Assembly (NCBI RefSeq): GCF_964204645.1 | Contig: NC_134032.1 | Location: 12,952,275 to 13,016,274 of the forward strand | Direction of reading: 5' to 3' | DNA: 64,000 nucleotides | Origin: Tubulanus polymorphus | Lineage: Eukaryota; Nemertea; Palaeonemertea; Tubulaniformes; Tubulanidae | Part shown: positions 10,257 through 21,161 of the stretch, piece after piece | Layout of the letters: every line of letters begins with the position of its first letter | Numbering within the stretch: the first letter of the stretch is position 1 | Notes under the pieces: generated by a model | Told to the model about the DNA's origin: nothing | The model's input: only the letters and a program-made list of their open reading frames with translations | Database searches by the model: none | Translations under genes and position numbers: made by a program

Positions 10257-12651
10257 GCAGCATCAGGATCAGCCTTCTCTTCGCGTTCAGATACTATTGC
10301 AGCGTCGAAATGCTCTTTGCGCGTATCGTCGTTGCTTTTAAAAGATTAATCACCGTCACTTCTTTTGCGCGTCGCGCGTCGCCTTAATTTTCATGCAAAA
10401 TGGGAGCCGTCACCGTCGTCTATCTATTATAAGCCGACACACGCGTCGACCGCGTCCCATTTCTATTATAAGCCGACACGACGACTTTAGCGCCGAATTT
10501 TCGAATCGTGCGCGTGTATGTGCTAGATAACCCTCGGGATGGATTATCGAAACGTGTTCAGAATTCTGCGCCGAAACACGGGTCGATATTCTCATTATAT
10601 CTCCCGTATTAGCTTTTATCGGAGAATTTCGGTCTAAAAAGCGCATTCGATTCGAGTGTAATTGATTTTGTTGCCGCGCGGACCGCGAATCGACTACGAG
10701 GATGACTCCGCCGTATCTCGGCGTAGCTCGGATTCCGCCGGGATCCGCTAGGTTCGCCAGTGTCGCTTTGATCAAAATCGAATCAACTTTTCTCATTAGC
10801 AAATCGATTTTCAGCAAATACGGCAGCAAACACGCAGCAGAAAAGTGAATCTACTGATGACTTCCAGGTTGACATTCGATTGAAAATGATCTAATTTTGA
10901 TTACGTAATAGCGACCTTATAGTCGCGCCATCTGGTGGTGTTGCCTGATTATTTGGCTGTATGTAGGACTAAAAGCGAGCGGTAACTTCTACCAAATCAT
11001 GGACAACGCTATCATGCTCTATGTTAAAAAAATTTCCGTAAATGATATCGAGAATCTAAATCGTTTATAGCTTGGCAAAAACCCAGTATTACTAACGCCC
11101 CCTAACGGATTTTTGGAAAGGCAGCGTTGCCGTTCGGTTATAACGTACAAAGTTCCAGACTAAAAAAAGGTTTACTTAGAACTTTGTAATAAGCGTACAT
11201 ATATCTATATACTAGAGGTGCATGCGGCATGAAGAGATACAAGTTTCTATTGTAAATGTCAGAATCATCGCATCCTGCAGAGTTGTACCGGATGCTTTGT
11301 TTACATCTCGCTAAGACTTTAAGAGAAATTTGACACGTGTTTGATACGCGGTGAATCAACACTAACAGCAGAAATATTAATAACTCTTAATCACGAATAT
11401 CATATGAAACAAACGCGAGTTAGTACCGCGTTTCTCAGCACTCGTGGTTCCTACGAAGTAGTTGAACAGAGCTGTTGAAGGATTTCGGATACGGAATTTG
11501 CAGTTTGTGTCTTCGTAAATCGGAAAAGGTCGAGGCATTTTGAACATGGTTTATTGGACAGGTTGTTCGATAGTCAGATCTCCTATATGTCCCGTGATTT
11601 AGCCGTGTCTAATTTTATTCGTAAATACAATAGTAAAACTTTTTAACGAACGATTACGAGGGTCAGTTGTATAGTACAGAAATGGCTTAGAATTAAGACC
11701 AGTCAAAGAACATCTTAGTTCGACAGCGAATCTAACGCGTTTACGTCTCAAAATCTTAGACCACTTTTGTACTTTATCACTATCGGATATAACTTCAATA
11801 TCTTATGGGGTAGGACCACCTTAACCGTTTCTGTGTTAACATTGTTTTGACATTCTAAAAAATCTTGATTATGACGTAAGTGGGCATTCGAAAATGAGCC
11901 TAAACAGTTCACAAGAAGGATATTTCGCTTCGACCGATCATCTCCACACTTTCACCAGTTCTTGGCTCATTTTCGAATGCCTACTTACCTCTCTGATGTG
12001 CTGTGTTACTTGACTGAGCAGTGCTTGGGAACTGAGCGCAATAATCATCTCGGTTAAAGGCACCGATGATTTGTTACAGCAGTTCGTGCTGTTGGGGCTA
12101 CACTTACCATCAGTATCTACTTGGTCGATCATAACTTCTATTTGTTCCTGAGATGGTTTACTGCCGAGGAAGTGCATGACGGAAGCCAGTTCGTACGTCG
12201 TTATTTTGCCATCGCCGTCTTTATCGAACAATGTGAAGGCTTCCTTGAATTCTTAGAAAAACGAGAGCGAAACGAGTGAACAAACGCATGAAAAGACGAT
12301 ATCAAATTTCATCACAATCCACCCCCGATATACCGCCCACATCGGTGATTTAGTATGCTGGCGATCTAGGAAGTATGGCGGTATATCGGGGTTTGATTTG
12401 CATAGTTCCAAGACACAATACATATATTTCGTTTTCATTAGAAAAAAATTTGCTTCAGGCAGCGGCGATTTATCGTAGGTTGAGACTGCCAGAGGATGTC
12501 TAAATATAAAATTTCTATATTTTGACCACCAGATAGCGTTAGGACTGTCAAAACATTTCCCTGAGTTGAGAATCCACGAAATTTCATTTAATCTACATTA
12601 TATCTTATTTGTTTCCTTACCTTTTCTTTCTTTTTGTGAGAGTCCCTCACA
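8045..12651 (-). CDS. Calmodulin-like four-EF-hand protein (five exons, start exon not found)
   Basis: Five exons join in frame: 12651-12621, 12251-12108, 9137-9034, 8474-8327 and 8085-8045 (stop TAG), 468 nt in all, or 155 codons plus stop. Every junction has AG/GT sites (for example TTTTGCAG, GTAAGTG, GTATGC, CATTTCAG). The product has four canonical calcium loops at residues 20-31, 56-67, 96-107 and 132-143, each with Asp at 1, 3 or equivalent, Gly at 6 and Glu at 12. It is a calcium sensor of the calmodulin/troponin C type but divergent: [12 protein letters not shown] replaces the usual central linker with about three extra residues, and the tail is RLKQETS. As in animal calmodulin genes, introns fall before the EFKEAF helix, inside loop 2 and just before loop 3. 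The missing first exon is therefore probably little more than the start codon, upstream of 12651. Introns contain RepA, MITEs and a SINE fragment. Confidence 0.92.
8600..8740 (+). repeat. RepA copies inside calmodulin-like intron
   Basis: About 1.5 units: ATCAAGTACTGCAGGAATA followed by CTTGTGGCAAGTGAGGATCC and GTGCGCTAGTGTGCAGTAGG. They lie antisense to the host gene in the intron between the 9034 and 8474 exon boundaries. Confidence 0.7.
9490..9570 (+). mobile_element. Truncated tRNA-derived SINE fragment
   Basis: A B-box (AGGTTCGAATTCCTGCTGG) is followed by an ACTTCAAAG phrase at the spacing seen in the SINE at 1985. No intact A-box is visible. It lies in an intron of the calmodulin-like gene. 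Confidence 0.4.
9703..9810. mobile_element. Degenerate GGCCCAGTT MITE copy
   Basis: AGGCCCAGTTATTATGACTC, then CTTGAACGTTAGATTGGC and GGCTTAGACTGTCTTAAATC, resemble the palindromic family at 34242, but the right end is eroded. Intronic. Confidence 0.4.
10223..10266. repeat. (CAG)n trinucleotide repeat
   Basis: About 13 CAG/CAA units in the intron of the calmodulin-like gene. No supported reading frame uses it as a polyglutamine tract. Confidence 0.9.
10424..10484. repeat. Two-copy short direct repeat
   Basis: CTATTATAAGCCGACAC occurs twice about 37 bp apart in CpG-rich sequence. The long ORF read across it has no domain character. Confidence 0.6.
10735..10945 (+). mobile_element. RepA/RepB composite element
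   Basis: It starts with GGGATCCGCTAGGTTCGCCA, passes through AAATCGAATCAACTTTTCTC and ends at GCGCCATCTGGTGGTG (10925-10940). The same order of blocks is seen at 16985-17235 and, more degenerate, at 30955 and 50553, which defines a dispersed element of about 200-290 bp. Confidence 0.6.
11665..11790. mobile_element. Degenerate palindromic MITE copy
   Basis: Phrases AATGGCTTAGAATTAAGACC, CTTAGTTCGACAGC, AATCTAACGCGTTTA and CTTAGACCACTTTTG align with the interior of the 34242 element. The terminal GGGGCC ends are lost. Confidence 0.45.
12303..12400. repeat. Foldback in first intron of the calmodulin-like gene
   Basis: CCCCGATATACCGCC (12323-12337) and its exact reverse complement (12377-12391) are separated by 39 nt. 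Weak outer pairing extends the hairpin on both sides. Probably a small MITE remnant. Confidence 0.7.
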
Positions 12652-12899
12652 CTGCAAAATAAAAGAAAAATTACGTTTAACGAATTTATCATTAAATATG
12701 TTGATCAGTTCACTGTACAGGTAACTAATCTGCAGCCTATGTCTACCCAACCAAAGAATTCAACATTGTAGGGTTAAGTCTTAATGGTCAGTTTTTGAAA
12801 GTTATGTCGTTTTAGTTATTTTCGTTGAAGTCCCGAACACACCAAATTTCATGAAATTTCAAAGAAATTGAAGCGCGAACGACCGAATAACTACTAGCG

Positions 12900-12975
12900 C
12901 GCCCGGCGGATCCTCACTTGCCATATACGGAATCCTCATTTGCCACAGTAGCGTTGGTAGCTATGCGTAAAAAAG
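12900..12975 (-). repeat. RepA fragment, minus orientation
   Basis: GGATCCTCACTTGCC and CCTCATTTGCCACAGTAGCG are the reverse complement of the RepA core. It lies just upstream of the first identified calmodulin-like coding exon. Confidence 0.55.
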
Positions 12976-14729
12976 CGTCGACAGGTGGTATCTAGGATTA
13001 GGGTAAGCGTTTAGGTAACGGCTCGAAGACCTGCCCATGAATATCGATCGATAATAAACAAACATCCAGTGTTTAGCAAACACTGACATTAAACAATAAC
13101 CAATCATACAGATGATACCATCCGAGTGAAGACTAGCACGTGCAATTGGAGAACAATTGTCACTAGTAGTCAGTTGAAGACCACGCGGAATAGCGAGCCG
13201 GTGTCGGGGAATGCGATGACGATGAAACCCGATGAAAGATAAGTTGCGTTAGCGCGACGGAAATAACCTTACATATCACGGAAATTTTATCTCATAACCT
13301 CAAACAACACTGTTTCCATGGTTACTGAGAAACAAGCGTACAGGGAGGGACTCGATCTCGTATTCCACACTCTTAAGAGATTATCCAGGCCTACGTACTC
13401 TTTCGTGATTGTCCAGATTTTCGTGATAAAACTGATTTGTCGAAGATTCGCAAATTCATTTCGATTGAAATGTTATCTAAATGTATACGGTTCAGTCGTA
13501 CTCATTATCTGTATATGCATTTGCGAACTGTTGAATTCGCTCAAAGGTTGCTTGTTCAATTCCAAAAAAGAGATCATCCCACCACGGATTCGAACCTGAT
13601 GGCATCGAGACTCGCTACGGTACGAATCCTGCCACACTAGCCCGAGTGCGCAGGGACCGCCGCCGGAGGGTGAAAAAAGATGGGAATTTTGCTGAGTGGT
13701 TATGAGCTATCGGCCATATACTGGTCTTGCCAATCAAAGGTTCGTGGGCTCTAATACTGGACGAACTTTGGTTATACATAGGCCTAAGTCGTCTTTTTGT
13801 GGACTAAGTGAAACCGAATGTCAGTTAGTCAGAATAAGTCTGGAAAAAGTCGACCATGCAACTGACATTCGGACCTGTAATTCGCTGTAGCTTTAAGTAC
13901 TTTTAATCTGTAAATAGTGGATTTCAGAGCTCTCTCTCCAAGTTTGGTTGCCGCTATTGTACTAAGTCGTTTTAACGGTCCCAAAAATCAAACTTGAGCA
14001 GAGTCGACTACTGTGTAGTTAATATCACACGTTGCCTCAGAACACACATCCCGGCTAGGATATGGTTGATTACAGTGAACCCGGGTTTGAACCCATACGC
14101 GATCAATAATGAACAATCATCTGTATCGAGTATGATCAGACCATTTCCCGAGTGTTAATATACAACAGACACACCACTGATTAGACAGTTCAGATTTAGA
14201 GCCGCTGCACACACGATTACTGTAATAAACTTGAAAGAAGAATGATCCGTTATATCGGGTGAATTTTAGAATATCTCAGAGCGAAGGTATCAATCTGCGG
14301 TGTCGAAACAGCCCTCTTCAAGACATTCATAATTGCTGGGTGAAGTTTTAACGATAACCTTTTGAATAAAGTAAAAACCCACGATAATTAAACGAGAAAT
14401 AATAACTGGAAGAGAATCTGACGTTTCGACTCAATAATATGCGACATTTTCAAAATCTGGCTCAGAATAATTGAGGAAAGGAAAAGTCAGATTTTCTTGT
14501 AATTTTTTCATCATATTGTGGATTTTTAGTTCATTGATATCAGACAGTCATGAGTCTATTAAACAAACTGCCGATATGACCGTTTGTAATCTATATATTT
14601 GTTATATATTTGTGAGTTCATTTTTATTCATTAAGAAATATCAAAGTGAAGTGTTGTCAATACGCGTGAGCCAAGAATCCCGATAAAGTAATACGAAGAG
14701 GGTGCAGGGTCCTGACTGTATAGGATAAC
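12976..14729. other. Upstream region of calmodulin-like gene, SINE-like pieces
   Basis: The first (ATG) exon and promoter of the calmodulin-like gene should lie here or further upstream, but I could not identify them. The region includes the tRNA-like fragment at 13577 and a reversed B-box-like CGGGTTTGAACCC near 14081. No other gene recognised. Confidence 0.4.
13577..13660 (-). mobile_element. tRNA-derived SINE-like fragment
   Basis: On the minus strand, GCACTCGGGCTAGTGTGGCA (A-box-like) is followed by GATGCCATCAGGTTCGAATC (B-box). The pair recurs at 19010-19300 and, partly, at 2390 and 9450, so this is a repeat family rather than a functional tRNA. Confidence 0.55.
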
Positions 14730-14730
14730 C

Positions 14731-15013
14731 CAGACTCGATCACACGGACACGATTTGGCCGGGGCCGAATTGGCACGGATCAGGCTCGGGCCAAATTTGG
14801 CCCGTGCCTAATTAGAGAGCCTAAACAATGCTCAAAAAAAGCGAAGTGGATCATTTCCGGTGTCAGTTGCAATTCAAACGCAATCATTGTCTGGTGCTGA
14901 AATTTGGCTCGGGCCTGGTCCGACGTTTTTGGTCAGGCCAAACAGGCTTGGGCCCATTTGCCACCCGTGTGAACAGTTGTTCCCGCGCCAAAAATGCTCG
15001 TGTGATCGCGGCT
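14731..15013 (+). mobile_element. MITE with CGATCACACG ends, copy 1
   Basis: It begins CTCGATCACACGGACACGAT and ends GCTCGTGTGATCGCGGCT, with internal CGGGCCAAATTTGGC palindromes. The interior ACAATGCTCAAA..GCGAAGTGGATCATTTCC is shared almost base for base with copy 2 at 20884-21161. The left end is more eroded than in copy 2. Confidence 0.75.
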
Positions 15014-15019
15014 TGTAGG

Positions 15020-18000
15020 ATGTATAAACTGGTTTATACATCCATGGATAACCCTACAGACATCGATGCGTGTTGTCATAGTTAATCCGCCCAGGGAAGT
15101 GCGAGATAGGTGGTTTACCCCGTTAGTGTTATGGAGACCTGCCATACATAACAACAACAAAAGATAAAGATGGTAATTTACGATTGGGGGGGATCTGTCG
15201 TGTAAATCTCGCGTCATATCGATCGCCAATATGGCGTCGGTCACGTGAGAAAATGCGCATGGCCGCTCGATATTATCAAATCCCAAAATCGTAGGAAACA
15301 TTTCAGATTCTTTTTCTAAGATTCTATATCACAAAGCCAGAGAGTAATTTTCTCATCAATACGATATGATATGATATGGTTAATTTTCAAGTAAATTTGT
15401 ACAGAATTAATGAATAAGCAAATACGTTAAAAATGTATTTACATTAAACGAAGGACTGCTTTGAAGCAAAAGCAACAGCAATATCTAACGTAGTTGCACT
15501 GATCTCCTATACGAGGGTAGTTATCTCTTCGCCTTTAAGAAGAAATCATGAATTCGACGTCTAGAGCATTGTTCGATATAAATTCTACATTGTTCGATAT
15601 ATTTGATTCAAACTGCATCTGATATACACACAGTCACTGAATTCAATCATTGCGCAAATAATTTGTTGACAGTAAACCTAGTCGGTGCTTATCATTGTGA
15701 TAATCGATACACAGTCAATCGGTCAAAAGCCATTATCTTTAGTATATATTCCAATGGATCTAGTGTTCCGATAAGAATAGGTCATATATTCAATGAATAG
15801 ATGGTTATGCGTTAACGTTGCATTAGTTCTAAACCATCTGTCGGAAATGAATTCATGTTTTTGATTGTGAATTGTCTTCTTCGATTTTTGAGTCTTATCG
15901 ATTAGAAAATAATTTCCGCTTCTAGAATCGCTACTTTTCAAGCGGAAATCTGGAACTCATTTCATTCCCGATCCCAATTTTCAATATTTGCTCCTATAGC
16001 GATTCAATTCATTCATAATACATTCTACGAAAAAGAACCATATTTTACATCGATATCAAACAGACATTGACGGTGAATCAATTGAGAATCAAAATAACCG
16101 TGATAAGACGATGAGTAAAATCCCACGATATAATATGATTGAATCTAAAAAGTTTATCTAAAAATTAGAAATATTTCGGGTGGTTGCTACCACCCTCCGT
16201 CAGTCTAAAAATGACGGTGTACGCATTTTTACCTTGTGCGGTCCTTTCGGCGAATGATTTGGTACTTTGGACATGGTTTCCTAGAAGGCTAACAACACGC
16301 CGAGAAAGCGAGCGGCTTTACGTCGAACTGCGATCGAGTGGACAGAACTGTGATCGAAATGTCTTACTTGTTTTGTGGTCATTGCACGAACTGAATAAGC
16401 GCGAGGATTTGCATCACGCATAAACAATACTCCAATTAGAAACGGATTGGTTTTATCGCGATCGAGCGTCAGGTATCCACGGATTGGAAATATATACGCT
16501 GCGACTACCACGTAGAGACTTCGACCGGATGAGAAAAAACCTCGCAGCGTTTCAATTTAATAATCTCCGAAAATAAAACGTCGACTCTGCTAAACACGTT
16601 CTAGGCAATATACTTCGCCTATACTGCGAGAACTGATCGAATTTCTCGTGTCTATCTATACCGTACGCAATATGTTACGGGGAGCGTTCGAACGCGCCAA
16701 CTGCTGACACACGACGTTATCCATGTGATCCATACGAACGATTGATTTCTCATCTATCCGCGCGACACATACGGCATACTAGGCACGGAAATAGAGCGCT
16801 GTTGAATTGCTTTTGCGCTATTCGATTTACGAGCGCTGATGGCCGTGTACGTCTGATCCGGTCGACACAGCGGTCATAACCCTTCATTCACTTGATTCGA
16901 GACTGCTTGTGTAACTGGAGGTCAGGCAGCCGCCGCGTGCTTACGTCATGCGACGGCACGATCGGGACCGAGACCGCGGCAAGCTACGATCCGCCAGGTT
17001 CGCTAGTGGTCACTGGGTTTCCACGCTTCGATTTCTCCAACTTTTTAATAAAATTCGATTCTACTTTCTCGATAAGTAAATCAATCTCATAAGTGAGAAA
17101 GCGAATCTTGATTCGATTAAAAATGTTTGATAATATTCGAATACGGGAGCCTAAAAATCCTGTTCAAATTTCATTGAAAATGAACAAATTTTCACTGCGA
17201 ATTACGCAGTATACTGTTGCGCCATCTGGTGAGTGCCGGTACGAAATTGAGATCAATCGATCTATTAAATGGTACATCCTAGTAGCTTTCACACGATAAA
17301 GACAATGAAAAAAAAGAAGACCGTCATCTTCAGGAATACCATGCAAGTGTGGGGTTTACTATATTATCGTTACAATACGTTTCTACTGTTTCGTCAATGG
17401 TTAGCTTTCTACATTTCCGTCGTTAGCTTTCTACATTCCCGTCGTTATCCAAAGTGGTTTATAACTTAGGGCCAATTTTAAATCTCTGGCTACAGGCTTT
17501 CTAAAACAATAGCCGACAGAGCTTTTACTATTCATAATCTTCATAGCCATTGAATAGAGCTTCGTAATTTATTAACATTCTCGACAACTGTTTCTGTGCG
17601 TTTTATGTGGCAAAAAAGTGCGGAACGTTTCTTTTGTGGCTTCGGCGCGCATTAGCGAATCGGTCCGCATACAATGGAATACCACTTCGCGAAAAGGTTA
17701 TGCGTAGTGTGAGAGTAGTAGTCATCAATAGTAGTGGTTTCTCTTGCTTTTGATAAACCAAGAGAAATAGATTGCGGTAGATTGATATTAGGTAGATTTT
17801 TCAAAACCAAGAGATATAACGATTTCTATAAATATGGTAGCAAAGCAGCGAAGTCGGGTTTTCTGTTGATGCCTCCAATCTCACTACTCCAATGATAGCC
17901 CAGCACCGGTAGATATTTCTATTAGAATCCTGGACATTACGCTGCCAATTCTGACGGTTGTAGGATTGCATCGGGACTTATATTGTTCAACTTAGTCCAG

Positions 18001-18074
18001 TATGCTCTGTCTTGGAATGATACTATTTATTTGGATACAATCACGATGAATGGAATGAGACTTTTCTGGGAAAG
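15020..18074. other. Intergenic, mainly unannotated
   Basis: No gene supported. It contains A/T-rich sequence and the RepA/RepB copy at 16985. ORFs of up to about 120 codons here overlap on both strands and show no domain or splice support. Confidence 0.4.
16985..17235 (+). mobile_element. RepA/RepB composite element
   Basis: CGATCCGCCAGGTTCGCTAG, then ACTTTTTAATAAAATTCGAT, AGCCTAAAAATCCTGTTCAA and the terminal GCGCCATCTGGTG (17220-17232). It is the best-preserved copy of the tail, and matches 30955-31155 through CCTAAAAATCCGGTTCAAG. Confidence 0.6.
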
Positions 18075-18321
18075 CAGGGACGGATCCAGCCGGTGAATTT
18101 GACTATATTGTAAAAGATTATTGCTCAATGATATGCCAGCGGCGAAGCTCATTAAAGGGTGGTTTGGGGTTCCTCCACGTGAACAATTTTAAAAATGACT
18201 CTTTTCCCTTGTACTTTAAGTCATTCTGGACCTGTTAGATTAGGTACTTCTAGAAAATTATGTTCTCCACATTTTTCTGACTTACTACAATACAATGGAA
18301 TATAGCTTGGATCCGCCCCTG
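18075..18321. mobile_element. Short inverted-repeat element, CAGGGRCGGATCCA ends
   Basis: The left end CAGGGACGGATCCAG and the right end TTGGATCCGCCCCTG form imperfect terminal inverted repeats 247 bp apart. A solitary CAGGGGCGGATCCAAAG end occurs at 54712. The termini resemble common hAT-type MITE ends, but that superfamily is inferred. Confidence 0.55.
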
Positions 18322-18479
18322 GAAAACATCAGAAAACCATGATAACAAGATCTGCATCGAACGATATGAAAAACTCTGCGAATTCATTTTGCTATGAAAT
18401 GCGTTGGCCGTCAGCGGGCTTTTGACCTTTGAACAACGCAAATATTTTACATATCAAGTTACAGATCTGATAAACGCCT

Positions 18480-18929
18480 ATGCACGACGACAAAAAGCGT
18501 GTAGATTTACTGTGTTTTACCACGAAACGAAGCAACTTCGTGAAGCGGCTGCGGCGAAGTATTTCAATCCCTATTGGTTGTATTGTTGAATATCGACAAG
18601 GCTTAGCATACAAAGTACCAACGATAAATCATCCTCGCAGCGTCGACTATATACGATCGTCATCGGCCCCGTTTCGACTCACGAGACAAGAGATGATGTG
18701 TCGGGTTGTTGCGCGCGAATTCCAGGACCGTCGTATCGAATTCGAGTTCGCAAAATGCATTTTTTCGAATGCAAGTAACATCGTCATTGGAATGAATACA
18801 GTGGAGGCTGGTGCGAACCAGTTCGCAATTAGCGTTAGAGTCAATGCGCTTGACATCAAAGCGCGTCATTTTGGGCGCCAAGCGTATGCAGTTTATTGGA
18901 GTAAGAAGTCACCATTCACTGCTATTTGA
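18480..18929 (+). other. 149-codon ORF, no family recognised
   Basis: This is the longest unassigned ORF in the 12.7-33 kb region. It overlaps substantial ORFs on the other strand, has no membrane, signal or known domain pattern, and includes short internal palindromes (CTGGTGCGAACCAG). I think it is more likely non-coding or repeat-derived than a gene. Confidence 0.15.
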
Positions 18930-19009
18930 CGGCCAGTATGACGCTTTTGAACTATTGTCGGTGCACAAGCAACATATCGACAATTCGTAGAATGTTGATT
19001 TTAACACGG

Positions 19010-19300
19010 CACGGAACCCTGCCACACTAGCCCAAGTGCGCGGATACATGATCACCTTTGACGATGTCATTATTAACCAATCAGAAATCCCGTTTTATCT
19101 TAGCCCGGGTTTTTGCATTCATATTTTTTCCCGTGAAATTTGCCTCGGCGATTATGCAACGAGCAATCTGATTGGTACCGCAAGTTTTCGCGCGGAAAAG
19201 CTGCGCACCCGTTCCAGTGTGGCAGGGTTTCGTGCCGTGGCTGAATCTAGCGATGCCATCAGGTTCGAATCGTTGCCGGCGAAGGATAAAATTCGGATTA
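19010..19300. mobile_element. Inverted pair of tRNA-like SINE ends (foldback)
   Basis: ACGGCACGGAACCCTGCCACACT (about 19010) faces AGTGTGGCAGGGTTTCGTGCCGT (about 19213). An inner pair, CCAATCAGA/TCTGATTGG, lies at 19078 and 19168. The right arm continues into GATGCCATCAGGTTCGAATC, the B-box phrase of the 13577 family, so two SINE copies probably lie head to head. Confidence 0.55.
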
Positions 19301-19910
19301 TCCGACACGCTAGCTAATGCGGTTGCAATATAAACGAATTGTGGCACTTGTCACAAGCCCAGCGCCATGACAATAATATAATAAACCCGTGATCTAATGA
19401 CGGGTGGTGTATACGTAAATATCAAGGCAATCTAATAATATGATGATATCGTCATTGTCAGCTCCGTTTGACGCACGGCCGCTGTATCTAAGTACTGTGC
19501 ACCCTCTCGAAGGCCACTCTCGTCGGGTCGGCCAAATATTTCCTGGCACTTACCGCGGCGCTCGTTGCGGCGTGTTGATAAGAAATCCAATATCGACGGT
19601 GTTTATATACATGTGTATATGTATTTAGGTAAATCATGTGGCGCATACCATCGCGAAGTGGCGAGGTAAGAATATCGTTAATACGTTTATACCGGGTCAG
19701 AAATATCTTAAGCGAGACTATTACGTATTGCAAGAAAACAAACCACGACATAGAATATTAACACTAGTTCATGGTAGTCTACTCATTTACCTGATGGAAC
19801 TAAGATGCACTCACAGCGACTGCCCGTAGTTTCTGATAAACTCAATTAACCTTCAGAGAGTACTACCTGACTTTTACCGTATTCACTGTTTTTACATGAC
19901 ATGAAATACA

Positions 19911-20307
19911 GTAAAGGTCCTTTATCATGTTCGTCCCTGTTGGCACCGATGGACAACATGACGTTATAACAAATTGACACAGTGTTATAAAGAATGGCAT
20001 TTTCATCGAATTTGAGTTAGTTTGGGCAAATTTGTTCATTGAAAAATGCTGGCATAAAGTGAGCATTACTCTATTAGTATTGGTCACTTTATGCCAACAT
20101 TTTTAAAGTAAAAGTCCTTTATCATTTTGTCACTGTTGGGACCGATGGACAACATGGCGTTATAACATATTTGTCAGTGTTATAATGAATGGTATTCTCA
20201 TCGAATTTGAGTTAGTTTGGGCAAATTTGTTCGTTGAAAAATGCTGGCATAAAGTGAGCATTACTCTGAGTATGCCAACATTTTTCAATGAACAAATTTG
20301 TCCAAAC
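19911..20307 (+). repeat. Two-unit tandem of pogo/Tigger-like MITE sequence (about 193-bp period)
   Basis: GTCCTTTATCAT, ACCGATGGACAACATG, CGTTATAAC, GAGTTAGTTTGGGCAAATTTG and GAAAAATGCTGGCATAAAGTG occur twice in order. The end reverses (CAATGAACAAATTTG) and pairs with the GGGCAAATTTGTTC phrase. Phrases such as GTTATAACGCCA and CAAATTTG are shared with the Tigger-like fragment at 43382. Confidence 0.65.
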
Positions 20308-20883
20308 TAAACACACACCCAAAACGCTCACACCTTACGCAAAACTCACACGCACCTTACTCATTTTCGCGCGGTCCTAAATAATTCGTAGAATTTATTT
20401 CCTCGTATCCATAACCAGGAGCCCAGTGTCACCGTATAGCCTAATGAGTAGTTTAAAGGAATAAGCGAGTTGGGAAATTTCGCGCGATTAAAAAGGAATA
20501 CATGAGCGACGATCGCACATAGCACGCGAGCGGTTTTAGTGAATATCGTACACGAAGTTCTCACATTTTTCACTTATGAACTGACAGATTTCTCACAGAA
20601 CAAAGAACTGATTTATTTCGAAAGTTATATTAGACGCGCGCAGAAATATCCACCGAAACGACCGAAAGCTTTGATCATGAAAATAGAATACGACAATATA
20701 ATATCGAGAGAAAATTTTTATTTGTATTGTGTACGCCGAAATATGACGTCAAAGTATGACGTTCACAGCGCAACAAACCCGGCAACGGAGTCCTAACGTA
20801 AGCAACATAGAGCCCAACAGTCTCGACACTAGTCAATGTATTAAGACTTTTTAAGACTGGTTACAACTCGTTATAACGCCATA

Positions 20884-21161
20884 AGCCACGATCACACGAA
20901 GATGATTTGGCCCGGGCCAAATTGGCACGGAACAGGCCCGGGCCAAATTTGGTCCGTGCCTAACTAGAGAGCGCGTTCACACGCAAACCATTCACTCGAT
21001 ACTAAACAATGCTCAAACAAAGCGAAGTGGATCATTTCCGGTGGCAGTTGCAATTCAAACGCAATCATTTGTCTGGTGCTGAACTTAGGCTCGGGCCTGG
21101 TCCGAAGTTTTTGGTCGGGCCAAATTTGGCACGGGCCAAAAATGCTCGTGTAATCGCGGCT
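20884..21161 (+). mobile_element. MITE with AGCCACGATCACACGA ends, copy 2
   Basis: Terminal inverted repeats AGCCACGATCACACGA and TCGTGTAATCGCGGCT bound 278 bp. The element is flanked by ATA on both sides, a possible 3-bp (or TA) target duplication. The interior matches copy 1 at 14731-15013, and short ORFs in both copies are shadows of it. Confidence 0.8.

Noticed and set aside
10410-10829. 139-codon minus-strand ORF in the calmodulin-like intron
   Set aside because: It runs through a short direct repeat and the RepA/RepB element, and has no domain character.
14828-15301. Two overlapping ORFs of 85 and 122 codons
   Set aside because: They lie largely on a MITE whose second copy at 20884 breaks the frames.
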